Shown here: in pieces, positions 43,350-51,827 of the stretch
Layout: every line of letters starts with the position of its first letter
How positions within the stretch are numbered: position 1 is the first letter of the stretch
Assembly (NCBI RefSeq): GCF_012911895.1
Contig: NZ_JAAXCV010000017.1
Span: 62,001 to 126,000 of the forward strand
From: Bacillus sp. RO3
Lineage (GTDB): Bacteria; Bacillota; Bacilli; Bacillales; Bacillaceae_B
Reading direction: 5' to 3'
Length of the DNA: 64,000 nt
Translations under genes and position numbers: made by a program
Notes under the pieces: model-generated
Databases searched by the model: none
What the model was told of the DNA's origin: nothing
What the model saw: the letters and a program-made list of their open reading frames with translations, nothing else

Positions 43350-44933
43350 TTATTTCTGGAAAATGTTTTGAGTAAATTTCAAGTTGATTGAATCCACATA
43401 TGCATTGAAAACTAGAATTGTTGGAAATAATACATTAGTGTTTTGTTTTAAATACGACTGCTTAAAACAAATCACGTCAAAATTATTATCCTGAAAATAT
43501 TCATAGCAAAATAGAGATTCAATAGTATTTTTATAAGTTTTTTTCTCAGCTTCAATATTCTCCCTATATGTTGGTCTACTTATACTGGAAGGGATTTCTA
43601 TAGCAGGAATTGAGGTCGGATAATCTTCATATTCAATTGCAGAAAGCGACTTATTGGGTTTAAATAATATGTCGATTAGTTCAATCGTATTTACATCCTC
43701 CAAAATATCTTCTCCGGGGAAAGGTAGCTGTTCTCTCTTACACAGGACACCAGACTTAATGTATATCTTTATGTCGATATCTTCATCAAAACTTTTGCCG
43801 GAATTACAAAGAGCCAGTTTAAGATAGTACTTTGAGCTAAGGCCCTTGAAGAACATCTCCCATTGTGCATATTTTATTATTTCATCATGTAATTCAAGTA
43901 TTTGGTCGTATTTTTCTTTCTCTTCCTCTGCCCCTTCTATAGAATATGATGGTTCAGTACCAAACGGACCTCCCCCAAATGGTTGATTTTTTTCATGTAA
44001 ATTCCCTACATAGAAGAATTCTTTATCATTGATGTTAATATTATTCTTTTGAGCATATTTTTTAATGCTAGTGATGATACTCTCATTTAACTCCACCTTT
44101 GAAGAGCTAAATATTGAAATTATTTTTTTCATTCTCTCTTGGGATTCCAAAGATACCTTGCCAACATTACTTAAACTATTTAATTTATTTGACGAATCAT
44201 TATTGCTAGTTTCACTAATGACTTTTTTTACATCAGGTTCTTTTTGTAATTTGACTTTTTTGATGTGTTCAAATTTGCCGGAAATTGAATCTGTTTTCTC
44301 GGTCATGAATTTGGAAGCTAATAAATTTATATTGTACATTATTGAGTTTTCCGATATTTTCCCTTCCACTACGCCATTTATTGAAAGTTTACTCTTTTCA
44401 CGTACCTTATTGGTACCCTCATTGGAAAGTAATTTTAAAAAATGTAAAGAAAGGTGATTTAAAAAATTCTTTTTGAAATCCGATAATTCAGAGTATGGAG
44501 AGTATATACCTTTGTCTTTATATTTTTCCTTAAATTCAGTAACTTTAGCATACTGTTCAGCATCGAGCCTAGATGGATTAATAGGACGATCACAAAAATA
44601 CAAGAATACTTGTTTCCCAGATTTTAAAAGTTCTTCAATTTCTTCTTCGGTTCCTGATCCATATTTATCAGTTGGAGTCCCAAATCTTGTCCAAAATACG
44701 GCTACTGCTGCATCACAGCCCAGTACAAACTGTTCATTTAATAATTGTTGGGGCTTACCTCCTGACTGTGGGTAAGAGTCTTTGGACCAATGTTTTGTCA
44801 CAATTGAACAATTGTTTGCTACTCCAAAAATTCGATTGAATTCTTCGACAGTCTCTTTAATTATTTCTAACTCACCCTCAACATCAGAAGGACATGATAT
44901 TAATAAATCAAACTGTGTTATATTCCTAGGCAT
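43350..44933 (-). CDS. DUF4062/TIR-like effector with large unknown C-terminus
   Basis: A 527-residue protein. Residues 1-135 form a TIR-related DUF4062-type domain: LLISCPSDVEGE, WSKDSYPQSGGKPQQLLNEQF, CDAAVAVFWTRFGTPTDKYGSGTEEE (93-98), QVFLYFCDRP. The Glu cluster is a candidate catalytic site for NAD or nucleotide cleavage. The remaining 390 residues include a helical linker and a beta-rich end and match nothing I know; they may sense infection. AAGAAGGAG precedes the ATG at 44933. It is a stand-alone gene between two multi-gene blocks of similar AT-rich composition. Confidence 0.75.
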   Translation of the reverse strand: MPRNITQFDLLISCPSDVEGELEIIKETVEEFNRIFGVANNCSIVTKHWSKDSYPQSGGKPQQLLNEQFVLGCDAAVAVFWTRFGTPTDKYGSGTEEEIEELLKSGKQVFLYFCDRPINPSRLDAEQYAKVTEFKEKYKDKGIYSPYSELSDFKKNFLNHLSLHFLKLLSNEGTNKVREKSKLSINGVVEGKISENSIMYNINLLASKFMTEKTDSISGKFEHIKKVKLQKEPDVKKVISETSNNDSSNKLNSLSNVGKVSLESQERMKKIISIFSSSKVELNESIITSIKKYAQKNNININDKEFFYVGNLHEKNQPFGGGPFGTEPSYSIEGAEEEKEKYDQILELHDEIIKYAQWEMFFKGLSSKYYLKLALCNSGKSFDEDIDIKIYIKSGVLCKREQLPFPGEDILEDVNTIELIDILFKPNKSLSAIEYEDYPTSIPAIEIPSSISRPTYRENIEAEKKTYKNTIESLFCYEYFQDNNFDVICFKQSYLKQNTNVLFPTILVFNAYVDSINLKFTQNIFQK

Positions 44934-45303
44934 TATAGGACTCCTTCTTACTAATAATTTTTTATTTTCTCTATAATAACACAACTAATAAGTATGTGAT
45001 TAAGTATGAATTATCACAATTAATACTTGACTTTGAGACCCGTCGATTTTAAAAAAACGTAACTAGATCGAGTAGTTTATCATTATTACTGATTCAACAA
45101 AGTATTTAATATTTGGTTGATAAAGGATTATTGAGGTCTGACCCTCGGCATGTTGAGGTGTTAATGCCATAAGACATATAAACGAATATGTATTTATGTT
45201 TCATATATATTATAAATGGTATAATTGTAATATTATAGAATTGATCTATTAGTAATAGTTATATATCGTCCTAATTACAGCCTATATAAAAGGAGATTCA
45301 AAA
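44934..45303. other. divergent promoter region of two defence-type units
   Basis: Very AT-rich DNA between divergent genes. It holds a GAGGTCTGACCCTC palindrome at 45134-45147, related to the GGGACA/GGTCTGACC element family. Several TATAAT-like hexamers exist (for example near 45220-45235), but none with a convincing -35. Confidence 0.35.
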
Positions 45304-46194
45304 ATGTGTAGTCAAAATGTTAAGAAAGATGGAAAAGTTGTATCATTCATTAATATGAAGGGCGGAGTAGGTAAAACAACTTTATGTTTAGGTATCGGCG
45401 AGTATTTAGCAAATTTCAGGGGGAAAAGGATCCTTTTTATTGACCTTGATCCACAATTTAATACAACACAATCTTTAATGGATTTAACTGACAACGAAGA
45501 TAATTATATGGATGATTACCGACACAGAATAACAGTGAGAAAAATTTTTGAAGATACTAAAACAATATCTGAAAGACCAAAGGTACCTGAAATAGAGGAT
45601 GTAATAATAAAGTTTGATAAAGAGCCAAATATTGATTTGATTTGTGGAACAATCGATATTATTAAAGATGATACCTCCAATAAATCGTTATTTAAAAGAT
45701 TAAATAAATTTTTAACAGAACATAAACTTAAAGAAATATATGACTTTATATTTATTGATTGTCCACCAACAATATCATTCTATACAGATGCTGCTTTATT
45801 TGCTTCTGATTATTATATTGTCCCTGCAAAGGTGGATAGGTATTCAATTTTAGGAGTGAAAATGTTAAAGACAGTAATTGATAACCTGATGTATGATGAA
45901 GATATACATATTAACCCTTTAGGTATCGTTTATACGATGAGAAGATCCGAAGAAACCAAGAAGTCATCAGAAATCAGGAAGCGGTTTGAAACTGATACAG
46001 ATGTAACGGAGTTGGGTATATTTGATAATTCCTCAAATATTGTAAACGATTTAATGGTGGGATATCAAGGTAATATTTCTTCGAAATATACAAGATCTCG
46101 AGATGATATAGAAAAAATTTCTGACGAATTCTTATTAAAAATAACAAAAGTGGAGAATGTAGAGGCTGATACAAGTGAACAAACTATTAGTTGA
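45304..46194 (+). CDS. ParA-like ATPase of a three-gene accessory operon
   Basis: A 296-residue ParA/MinD-family protein. The deviant Walker A KGGVGKTT is at residues 19-26, Walker A' region FIDLDPQFNTTQS near 48, and Walker B FIFIDCPPT near 152. No HTH is present and no parS-like repeats or replication gene are adjacent, so plasmid partition is not supported. AAAGGAG lies 8 bases before the ATG. The last 20 bases overlap the next gene. It most likely acts as a nucleotide switch with its two small partners. Confidence 0.82.
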   Translation: MCSQNVKKDGKVVSFINMKGGVGKTTLCLGIGEYLANFRGKRILFIDLDPQFNTTQSLMDLTDNEDNYMDDYRHRITVRKIFEDTKTISERPKVPEIEDVIIKFDKEPNIDLICGTIDIIKDDTSNKSLFKRLNKFLTEHKLKEIYDFIFIDCPPTISFYTDAALFASDYYIVPAKVDRYSILGVKMLKTVIDNLMYDEDIHINPLGIVYTMRRSEETKKSSEIRKRFETDTDVTELGIFDNSSNIVNDLMVGYQGNISSKYTRSRDDIEKISDEFLLKITKVENVEADTSEQTIS

Positions 46195-46531
46195 GTTGAG
46201 TAACTCTAATAACCAAGCAAATAAAAACTATTTAATTGGTACTGTAACTCTCTTGATTTTTTCAACCGAAGTATTTAAAAATAATAAAGATATAGTTCCC
46301 TTTCTGGAAGAGGTTTTCAATGTCTCATATTTACCCTATGTAATGAAAAGTAGAACATTAATATCTGCTAAACTAGGAAGGGAATTATTCCACAAAAATG
46401 AAAACGAGTTAGAAGTTATTAATAAAAAATTATTTTCCTACTTCGGTCTAAATAATGATAGTACAGGTAGTAAAAAGAAAACAAAGAAAAATGCAAATGA
46501 CAAATTAGACTCATGGTTGAAAGGATTGTAA
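46175..46531 (+). CDS. 118-aa partner of the ParA-like ATPase
   Basis: A small, mostly helical protein starting at GTG within the end of the ATPase gene (20-base overlap). Its final 30 residues are strongly basic and Asn-rich (GSKKKTKKNANDKLDSW), like a DNA- or RNA-contacting tail. The size and position resemble small ParB-type adaptors, but I see no ParB, ribbon-helix-helix or HTH motif. Function unknown. Confidence 0.6.
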   Translation: MNKLLVELSNSNNQANKNYLIGTVTLLIFSTEVFKNNKDIVPFLEEVFNVSYLPYVMKSRTLISAKLGRELFHKNENELEVINKKLFSYFGLNNDSTGSKKKTKKNANDKLDSWLKGL

Positions 46532-46532
46532 C

Positions 46533-47183
46533 ATGGATTCTATTGAAAGTGATGTTGAAAAGTTCCTATTAATTATTAACGCTAGTGATAAAGATTGGGA
46601 CGAGGAAATACTTAAAAATATTGCATTTGGTGCAATGTTTTTTAAACATATTGAAGACGGAACACCAAACACTCATTATTTAAAATCTTTGGTTCAGGAT
46701 ACATTGTCAATTATTGACTCTCTTTGTCAAAAATCCCAAAGATACTATTATTTTATTTTACGATCATATATAGAAAACTTTTTGAGGTTACTTCTTAAGC
46801 TAGAAGATGATGATGCAATGGGAGTTATGAAACTTTTTAGAAATAGTAAAAAATTATTCGAGTCTTCTGAAAGTGCAATCGTTATCTTTGAAGAGATAGA
46901 AAAACAGTATGATGAGTGTAGTTTGTTCGTTCATAGTAACATTAGAGCGGGTGATGAGATAAGTGAATATTTGAAAAATATTATCGAGAGAAATGATTTT
47001 GAAGATACGAGAATTGTAAATACCTCTTTATTAAAGTTTGAAACTATTTTAAATAGCTCAATAAAATTATTTGTAATATCCCATTCGCAAATGGTAGATA
47101 ATAGTTTCTATAGAAAAAAGGATACCTTAAGGAAACTGATTAGAGAGGATAATTATATGTTGTTTACTAGCTCATTATATTGA
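46533..47183 (+). CDS. 216-aa helical protein, distantly HEPN-like
   Basis: An all-helical product. The central RYYYFILRSYIENFLRLLLKL helix and the later YDECSLFVHSNI motif recall the helix pair of HEPN-type proteins in abortive-infection systems. A canonical R-x4-6-H RNase motif is not evident, so enzymatic activity is uncertain. AAAGGA lies 8 bases before the ATG, and the gene starts two bases after the previous stop. It closes the ParA-like operon; a terminator follows about 185 bases later. Confidence 0.6.
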   Translation: MDSIESDVEKFLLIINASDKDWDEEILKNIAFGAMFFKHIEDGTPNTHYLKSLVQDTLSIIDSLCQKSQRYYYFILRSYIENFLRLLLKLEDDDAMGVMKLFRNSKKLFESSESAIVIFEEIEKQYDECSLFVHSNIRAGDEISEYLKNIIERNDFEDTRIVNTSLLKFETILNSSIKLFVISHSQMVDNSFYRKKDTLRKLIREDNYMLFTSSLY

Positions 47184-47366
47184 TAATATAGAATCACATT
47201 TTTCCTTTTTCTTGAGTGAATTTTCATCTCCCCTTTCCTTCATTATTAATCTCTTGCGTATGCATAACCTACTGATCATATTGAATGTAAATATTAATAA
47301 GAAAGAGTTTAAAACATAATTAATATATCTAATTAATATTTTGGAAAAGGGATTGAGGCTGAATTA

Positions 47367-47403
47367 TTAGTGAACCTTACTTAAAAGGTTCACTAATTTT
47401 TTC
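47367..47403 (+). terminator. terminator of the ParA-like operon
   Basis: TTAGTGAACCTT is perfectly complementary to AAGGTTCACTAA, then six T. It lies at the border between the accessory island and the core-like NCS1 gene. Confidence 0.88.
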
Positions 47404-48732
47404 TTAATTGAGTTTACTAATGTATTCCTGTTCTTCCACTCCTTCTCGTTTCTTACTAACCACATAAACAACACAAGTAACAATAAAACAACTAAACCCC
47501 GGCGAAAACCAATCCGGAATCCCCAAATAAACCACCATCCCAATCACTAAAACAACCAACGCCTCCCGATTAAAATTCAACTCCCCACTCCCCAACCTCA
47601 CCAGCGCACTCTCAGAAATCCTCCCTCTCCTAATAACCAAATAATCCGCCACCACAATCGCCGATATCGGTATAATCAAGATCCCCAAATATGAAACATA
47701 CGCCTGCGCATTATAAACCAACTGCGGAAACGAACTTAAAACAATCCCAGCAACACTAAACAACAGCGCACTCTGAATCCGAGAAAGAGAAGGCAGTGCA
47801 TTCAACAAACTATATCCCCCAGTATACGCATTACTAAGATTAATCGAAATCATCGACACCATCGCACAAGCTGTAATCACTAATAGAAGAAGACTAGAGT
47901 CGGTCAGTTGCCCCGCTGCAACGAATGGATTTAAATCCTTGAACAGACTGGCACTCAATCCTCCAAGCAGCGCAGTCATCATGAATCCAACAACGTTTCC
48001 TGCATATAACCCCCAGAATCCATGACGGTCGCTCTTACTGTACCGTGTGATGTCAGAGGAAGCACTCACCCCTGAAATATATTGAACGAAGACAAGGCTC
48101 GAGTAGAATAGGAACGTTCCGATCGAGAATGGTTCCTGCCCTTGGTTTAACGTCAAAAGCGCACAGGTTCCTTCTGAAAGAAACAGGTACAGGATGATTC
48201 CCTGGCCGATCACGAGGATCGGTATGAATAGTTTAGTAGCTTTCTTGACGGCTTCGAAGCCGATGAGAGCTAGAAGGGTCATGATGATGGCGAGTCCGAT
48301 GGCAACAGGTACAAACGGAATTGTGTACGGTGTTACTTTTTCCACCATGGAGATGATGACGAAGGTTCCTCCGATGGTTTGGACGCTGAACCAGTAGAGG
48401 GACGTCAGGGACCGGATGGGGGATGCGATGAGCATCGACAGCCGGGTTCCGATGATGGACCGGAGGACGTATTGGGCTGGAAGGCCGTAGCGGGAGCCCG
48501 GTAATGAGAGGAATGAGACGAAGAGGAAGGCGACGCTTGCTCCGAGTACGGTGGCAAGAAATGCTGCCTGGAAGGATAGTCCGCCTTCTAAGACGGCGAG
48601 TGCCGGGATGAGAAAGTTTCCTGCGTTGACGGAGAAGGCGAGCTGGATGATGAAGTATTCGATCCAGGTGGTTGATTTTAGTTCGGTTGGGACTTTTTCG
48701 AGTCCGAGTCGTTCGATCATGGGTTGTTTCAT
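47404..48732 (-). CDS. NCS1-family permease (cytosine/purine/allantoin type)
   Basis: A 442-residue transporter with about twelve membrane helices. Family traits are a WIEYFIIQLAFSVNAGNFLIP first helix, GSRYGLPAQYVLRSIIG, and VSASSDITRYSKSDRHGFWGLYAG, close to CodB-type cytosine permeases. The exact nucleobase or related substrate cannot be assigned and no catabolic gene is adjacent. GGAGAATCTTCCC precedes the ATG. The 3' third has unusually C-rich third positions on the coding complement but remains intact. Confidence 0.88.
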   Translation of the reverse strand: MKQPMIERLGLEKVPTELKSTTWIEYFIIQLAFSVNAGNFLIPALAVLEGGLSFQAAFLATVLGASVAFLFVSFLSLPGSRYGLPAQYVLRSIIGTRLSMLIASPIRSLTSLYWFSVQTIGGTFVIISMVEKVTPYTIPFVPVAIGLAIIMTLLALIGFEAVKKATKLFIPILVIGQGIILYLFLSEGTCALLTLNQGQEPFSIGTFLFYSSLVFVQYISGVSASSDITRYSKSDRHGFWGLYAGNVVGFMMTALLGGLSASLFKDLNPFVAAGQLTDSSLLLLVITACAMVSMISINLSNAYTGGYSLLNALPSLSRIQSALLFSVAGIVLSSFPQLVYNAQAYVSYLGILIIPISAIVVADYLVIRRGRISESALVRLGSGELNFNREALVVLVIGMVVYLGIPDWFSPGFSCFIVTCVVYVVSKKREGVEEQEYISKLN

Positions 48733-48976
48733 GGGAAGATTCTCCTTTGTGCCTAGTAAAATGCGTATCTTTTATTTTAAAGAATTTTTGCAAAAAAGCG
48801 AAGAAATAATCATTTTATTTTTTTGAGAAAAGTAGAGATATTTCCTTATTTATTTGTTAGAATGTAAGTGCTTACAGGGTGAGTAATGGCCCTTCGCTAT
48901 TATATAGGAATAATGGTATATTTATGAAGTAACTGCTCAAGTTGGAGCAATAGTGGAAATAGGAGGTTGGCTTAGT

Positions 48977-50095
48977 ATGCGTATTGGTGTACCAATGGAG
49001 ATTAAGAATAACGAAAATCGGGTGGCAATGACCCCGGCTGGTGTTGTGAATCTGGTTCTGTATGGACATGAGGTTTACATTGAAGCGGGAGCTGGTTTAG
49101 GCTCAGGTTTCACGGACGAAGATTATAAAGCAGCAGGTGGACACATTGTTGATTCGGCAGCTGAAGCATGGTCGATGGATATGGTCATGAAGGTAAAAGA
49201 GCCTCTTCCAAGTGAATACTCTTATTTCCGTGAGGGATTGATCTTATTTACATATTTACATCTTGCTCCAGAGCCTGAGTTAACGAAGGCATTAATTGAT
49301 AATAAAGTGATCGGGATCGCGTACGAGACGGTTGAATTGAATCGTGCCCTTCCTCTTCTGACTCCAATGAGTGAAGTGGCTGGACGTATGGCGACACAGA
49401 TCGGTGCCCAGTTCCTAGAGAAGATCCACGGCGGGAAAGGTGTACTCCTTTCAGGTGTCCCTGGGGTTCGCCGCAGTAAAGTGACGATCATTGGTGGAGG
49501 AGTGGCCGGTACGAACGCAGCGAAGATGGCTGTCGGACTTGGTGCCAACGTAACGATCCTTGACCTGAACCCGGATCGCCTTCGTCAGCTGGATGATATC
49601 TTCGGAAGCGACGTAACGACGCTTATGTCCAACCCGCTTAATATCGAACAAGCGGTAAGAGAAGCGGATCTTGTTATCGGAGCTGTTCTGATTCCAGGAG
49701 CGAAAGCACCTAAATTGGTAACGGAAGACATGATCAAAGCGATGACACCTGGTTCAGTCGTTGTCGATATCGCCATCGACCAAGGTGGAATCTTCGAAAC
49801 AACGGACCGCATCACGACCCATGACGATCCAACTTACGTGAAGCATGGCGTTGTACACTATGCCGTAGCGAACATGCCTGGTGCCGTACCGCGTACGTCT
49901 ACCATTGCCCTGACGAACGTGACCGTACCTTATGCCGTGCAGATCGCCAACAAAGGCTACAAGCAGGCGTGCCTGGACAACGAAGCGCTCTTAAAAGGAA
50001 TCAACACCTTGAACGGATATGTGACGTACCAAGCCGTAGCCGAAGCACACAATGTGGACTACTCTGACACACGAACACAATTACAACAGCAATAA
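48977..50095 (+). CDS. ald: alanine dehydrogenase
   Basis: A 372-residue enzyme: [23 protein letters not shown] start, catalytic region around VKEPLPSEY, the [22 protein letters not shown] stretch with the active-site residues, and Rossmann motif [18 protein letters not shown] with LDLN downstream for NAD. It interconverts alanine and pyruvate plus ammonia, feeding spore formation and alanine use in bacilli. AGGAGG lies 10 bases before the ATG at 48977; the frame extends 8 codons upstream through that site. Confidence 0.96.
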   Translation: MRIGVPMEIKNNENRVAMTPAGVVNLVLYGHEVYIEAGAGLGSGFTDEDYKAAGGHIVDSAAEAWSMDMVMKVKEPLPSEYSYFREGLILFTYLHLAPEPELTKALIDNKVIGIAYETVELNRALPLLTPMSEVAGRMATQIGAQFLEKIHGGKGVLLSGVPGVRRSKVTIIGGGVAGTNAAKMAVGLGANVTILDLNPDRLRQLDDIFGSDVTTLMSNPLNIEQAVREADLVIGAVLIPGAKAPKLVTEDMIKAMTPGSVVVDIAIDQGGIFETTDRITTHDDPTYVKHGVVHYAVANMPGAVPRTSTIALTNVTVPYAVQIANKGYKQACLDNEALLKGINTLNGYVTYQAVAEAHNVDYSDTRTQLQQQ

Positions 50096-50102
50096 CACCA
50101 AG

Positions 50103-50138
50103 AAGCCGACTGGATAGAATGTTCAGCCGGCTTTTTTT
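50103..50138 (+). terminator. terminator after ald
   Basis: AGCCGaCTG and CAGcCGGCT form the stem (one mismatch), followed by seven T. Confidence 0.85.
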
Positions 50139-50207
50139 ATATGAAAAGCAAATGATTTTCTTTCGTTTATAAATGAGGACTGAAGAAATTGGTGGTACCG
50201 ATGATCA

Positions 50208-50456
50208 GTTGATTGGAGCGGAAGGTGCTCGACTCCTGCGGGAATAGCTGGACAGTAAGAAAAGCGGAAGGGCTTTGCCAGGGGCGACAAGCATAAGTTA
50301 AGTCTGCCAGAAAGGCGTTTTTTGCCTTTTTGGCAGACTTGGCTTATGACCTCGAGCCCCTAAGCCCTGTAGCTGGACAGGTGAGACCCCGGAAGCGCAG
50401 CTGAGGAGGCTCACCGCCAGCCCCGCGGAAAGCGAGCACCTGCAGCGGAAATCAAC
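50208..50456. repeat. second Bacillus GC-rich repeat, interrupted by another element
   Basis: Starts with GTTGATTGGAGCGGAAGG and ends with GCAGCGGAAATCAAC, as the complete copy at 35485-35613. After AGCTGGACAG (50246-50255) the sequence is interrupted until a second AGCTGGACAG (50371-50380), after which the normal continuation GTGAGACCCC resumes. This leaves a 125-base insertion flanked by a perfect 10-base direct repeat. Confidence 0.88.
50256..50370. mobile_element. nested palindromic MITE-like element
   Basis: The inserted DNA (AAGAAAAGCGGAAGGGC...CTGT) has a long internal hairpin: AAGTCTGCCA with AAAGGC against GCC and TTTTTGGCAGACTT, extended by AAGCATAAG/CTTATG-type arms. Similar AAAAGCGGAAG...CTCGAG elements are a second abundant Bacillus intergenic repeat. 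The flanking 10-base direct repeats suggest insertion with target duplication, or recombination at a shared AGCTGGACAG. Confidence 0.65.
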
Positions 50457-50547
50457 CAGCACTCGCTTAATTTCTTGAAATCCGGGTATAACAGTAAAGT
50501 AGATACGAGAGTACCAATCGATAAGTTGTAGATGGAGGAGATACCAA

Positions 50548-51228
50548 ATGAAGATATCATATCATGGACATTCAGTAGTGAAGATTGAAACAAATGGAAA
50601 GACGATCCTGATCGACCCGTTCATCAACGGAAATGAACTGACAGATCTGAAAGTCGAGGACGAGAGACCCGATGTCATTATCCTTACTCACGGTCACAAC
50701 GATCATGTTGGTGATACGGTGGAGCTTGCCAAGAAAAATGACTCTCTTGTCATCGCCAACCACGAACTGGCCACGTACCTTAGCTGGCAGCTCGTGAAAA
50801 CCCATCCTATGCATATCGGAGGCGCCTATGAATTCGATTTCGGGAAAGTGAAATTCACTCAGGCGTTCCACGGGTCCGGCCTGATCACAGATGGAAATGA
50901 AATCATCTATATGGGGATGCCTGCAGGAATCCTCCTTATGATTGAAGGGAAGACGATCTTCCATGCAGGGGATACGGGCTTATTCTCTGATATGAAGTTG
51001 ATCGGGGAGCGTCACCCCATTGACCTCGCCTTCCTGCCGATTGGGGATAATTTCACCATGGGACCTGAAGATGCAGCGACGGCGGCAAGCTTCCTGAAAG
51101 CAAAGAAAGTCGTGCCGATCCACTATGATACCTTCCCGCCAATCAAGCAGGATCCAAATAAATTCATCGATATGCTGGAAGACTCTGAAGGACAGGTCAT
51201 GAAGGCCGGAGATGTCATCGATTTTTGA
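50548..51228 (+). CDS. ytkL: UPF0173 metal-dependent hydrolase YtkL
   Basis: A 226-residue metallo-beta-lactamase-fold protein: first strand [10 protein letters not shown], metal motif [10 protein letters not shown], later FHAGDTGLF and a C-terminal PIHYDTFP histidine. The family is widely conserved but its substrate is unknown. The upstream position relative to ytoI, ytpI and nrnA is as in B. subtilis. GGAGGAG precedes the ATG, and a terminator follows about 100 bases later. Confidence 0.93.
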   Translation: MKISYHGHSVVKIETNGKTILIDPFINGNELTDLKVEDERPDVIILTHGHNDHVGDTVELAKKNDSLVIANHELATYLSWQLVKTHPMHIGGAYEFDFGKVKFTQAFHGSGLITDGNEIIYMGMPAGILLMIEGKTIFHAGDTGLFSDMKLIGERHPIDLAFLPIGDNFTMGPEDAATAASFLKAKKVVPIHYDTFPPIKQDPNKFIDMLEDSEGQVMKAGDVIDF

Positions 51229-51335
51229 TTGAATATACGTATTAGTAGTCCAGATAACGTGGAGGAAGCTTAATCTCTCACCCCCATTTTTCGTAATGGA
51301 GAAAACAGGGGTATTACTAATAAAATGAACACACC

Positions 51336-51366
51336 AAAAAATCTTGGGATATCCCAAGATTTTTGT
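51336..51366 (+). terminator. terminator after ytkL
   Basis: AAAAATCTTGGGAT is the perfect complement of ATCCCAAGATTTTT, with almost no loop, and continues into T-rich DNA. It can work in both directions. Confidence 0.75.
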
Positions 51367-51482
51367 TATTGATGGAATGGATCTTCATTTATTAGAGGCC
51401 ATAAAGATGTGCAGTTGATATTTATGAATTTAGGTACAAAATACCAATTTCTTTTATTTTTTACTTAGGTAAACTTTTTTGG

Positions 51483-51511
51483 TTGACTACAAAATCAATT
51501 TGGTTGATAAT
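51483..51511 (+). promoter_or_regulatory. promoter of a candidate small RNA
   Basis: TTGACT (51483-51488) and GATAAT (51506-51511) are exactly 17 bases apart, in an otherwise gene-free stretch. Transcription would start near 51518. Confidence 0.6.
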
Positions 51512-51517
51512 GTACTT

Positions 51518-51614
51518 AAGAAATTCACTAAATTTCTCCCTAAGTGATATATCAAAAGCCATGATATATCATACATGTAGTCACCCTCTAGTAGTAGAGC
51601 GGTGACTTTTTTTT
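51518..51614 (+). ncRNA. candidate structured small RNA of about 95 nt
   Basis: Between a good promoter and a terminator lie three consecutive hairpins and no open frame with a ribosome site: AGAAATT/AATTTCT within CTTA...TAAG, then TGATATATC/GATATATCA, then the terminator AGTCACC (51579-51585)/GGTGACT (51601-51607) followed by eight T. This is the layout of a free-standing regulatory RNA. No known family recognised. Confidence 0.55.
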
Positions 51615-51827
51615 ATGTTAAACAACTCTCTTGATGGTTGAGCCATGCGAAATTTGCTTCTGTAAACATGTAAAAATGTTCGAGCGTGAGTTGGTAAGTG
51701 GGTGGTTGAAAGCTGTCTGTTCTCAACGGAATCGACCTATGATATTCTTAGGTTATAGGAATTTCCTTATATTGTAACAGCTGCAATATAAGTTGAGTGA
51801 AGTTGTCTTTCGAAGGGGGAGGAGTTC

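Noticed and set aside
45304..46531. plasmid partition (parA/parB) locus
   Set aside because: No parS-like repeats, no replication or integrase gene and no ParB motifs in the second product.
48233..48793. 186-codon minus-strand frame in the NCS1 gene
   Set aside because: Same strand but other frame; His/Arg/Pro-rich composition of a shifted frame.
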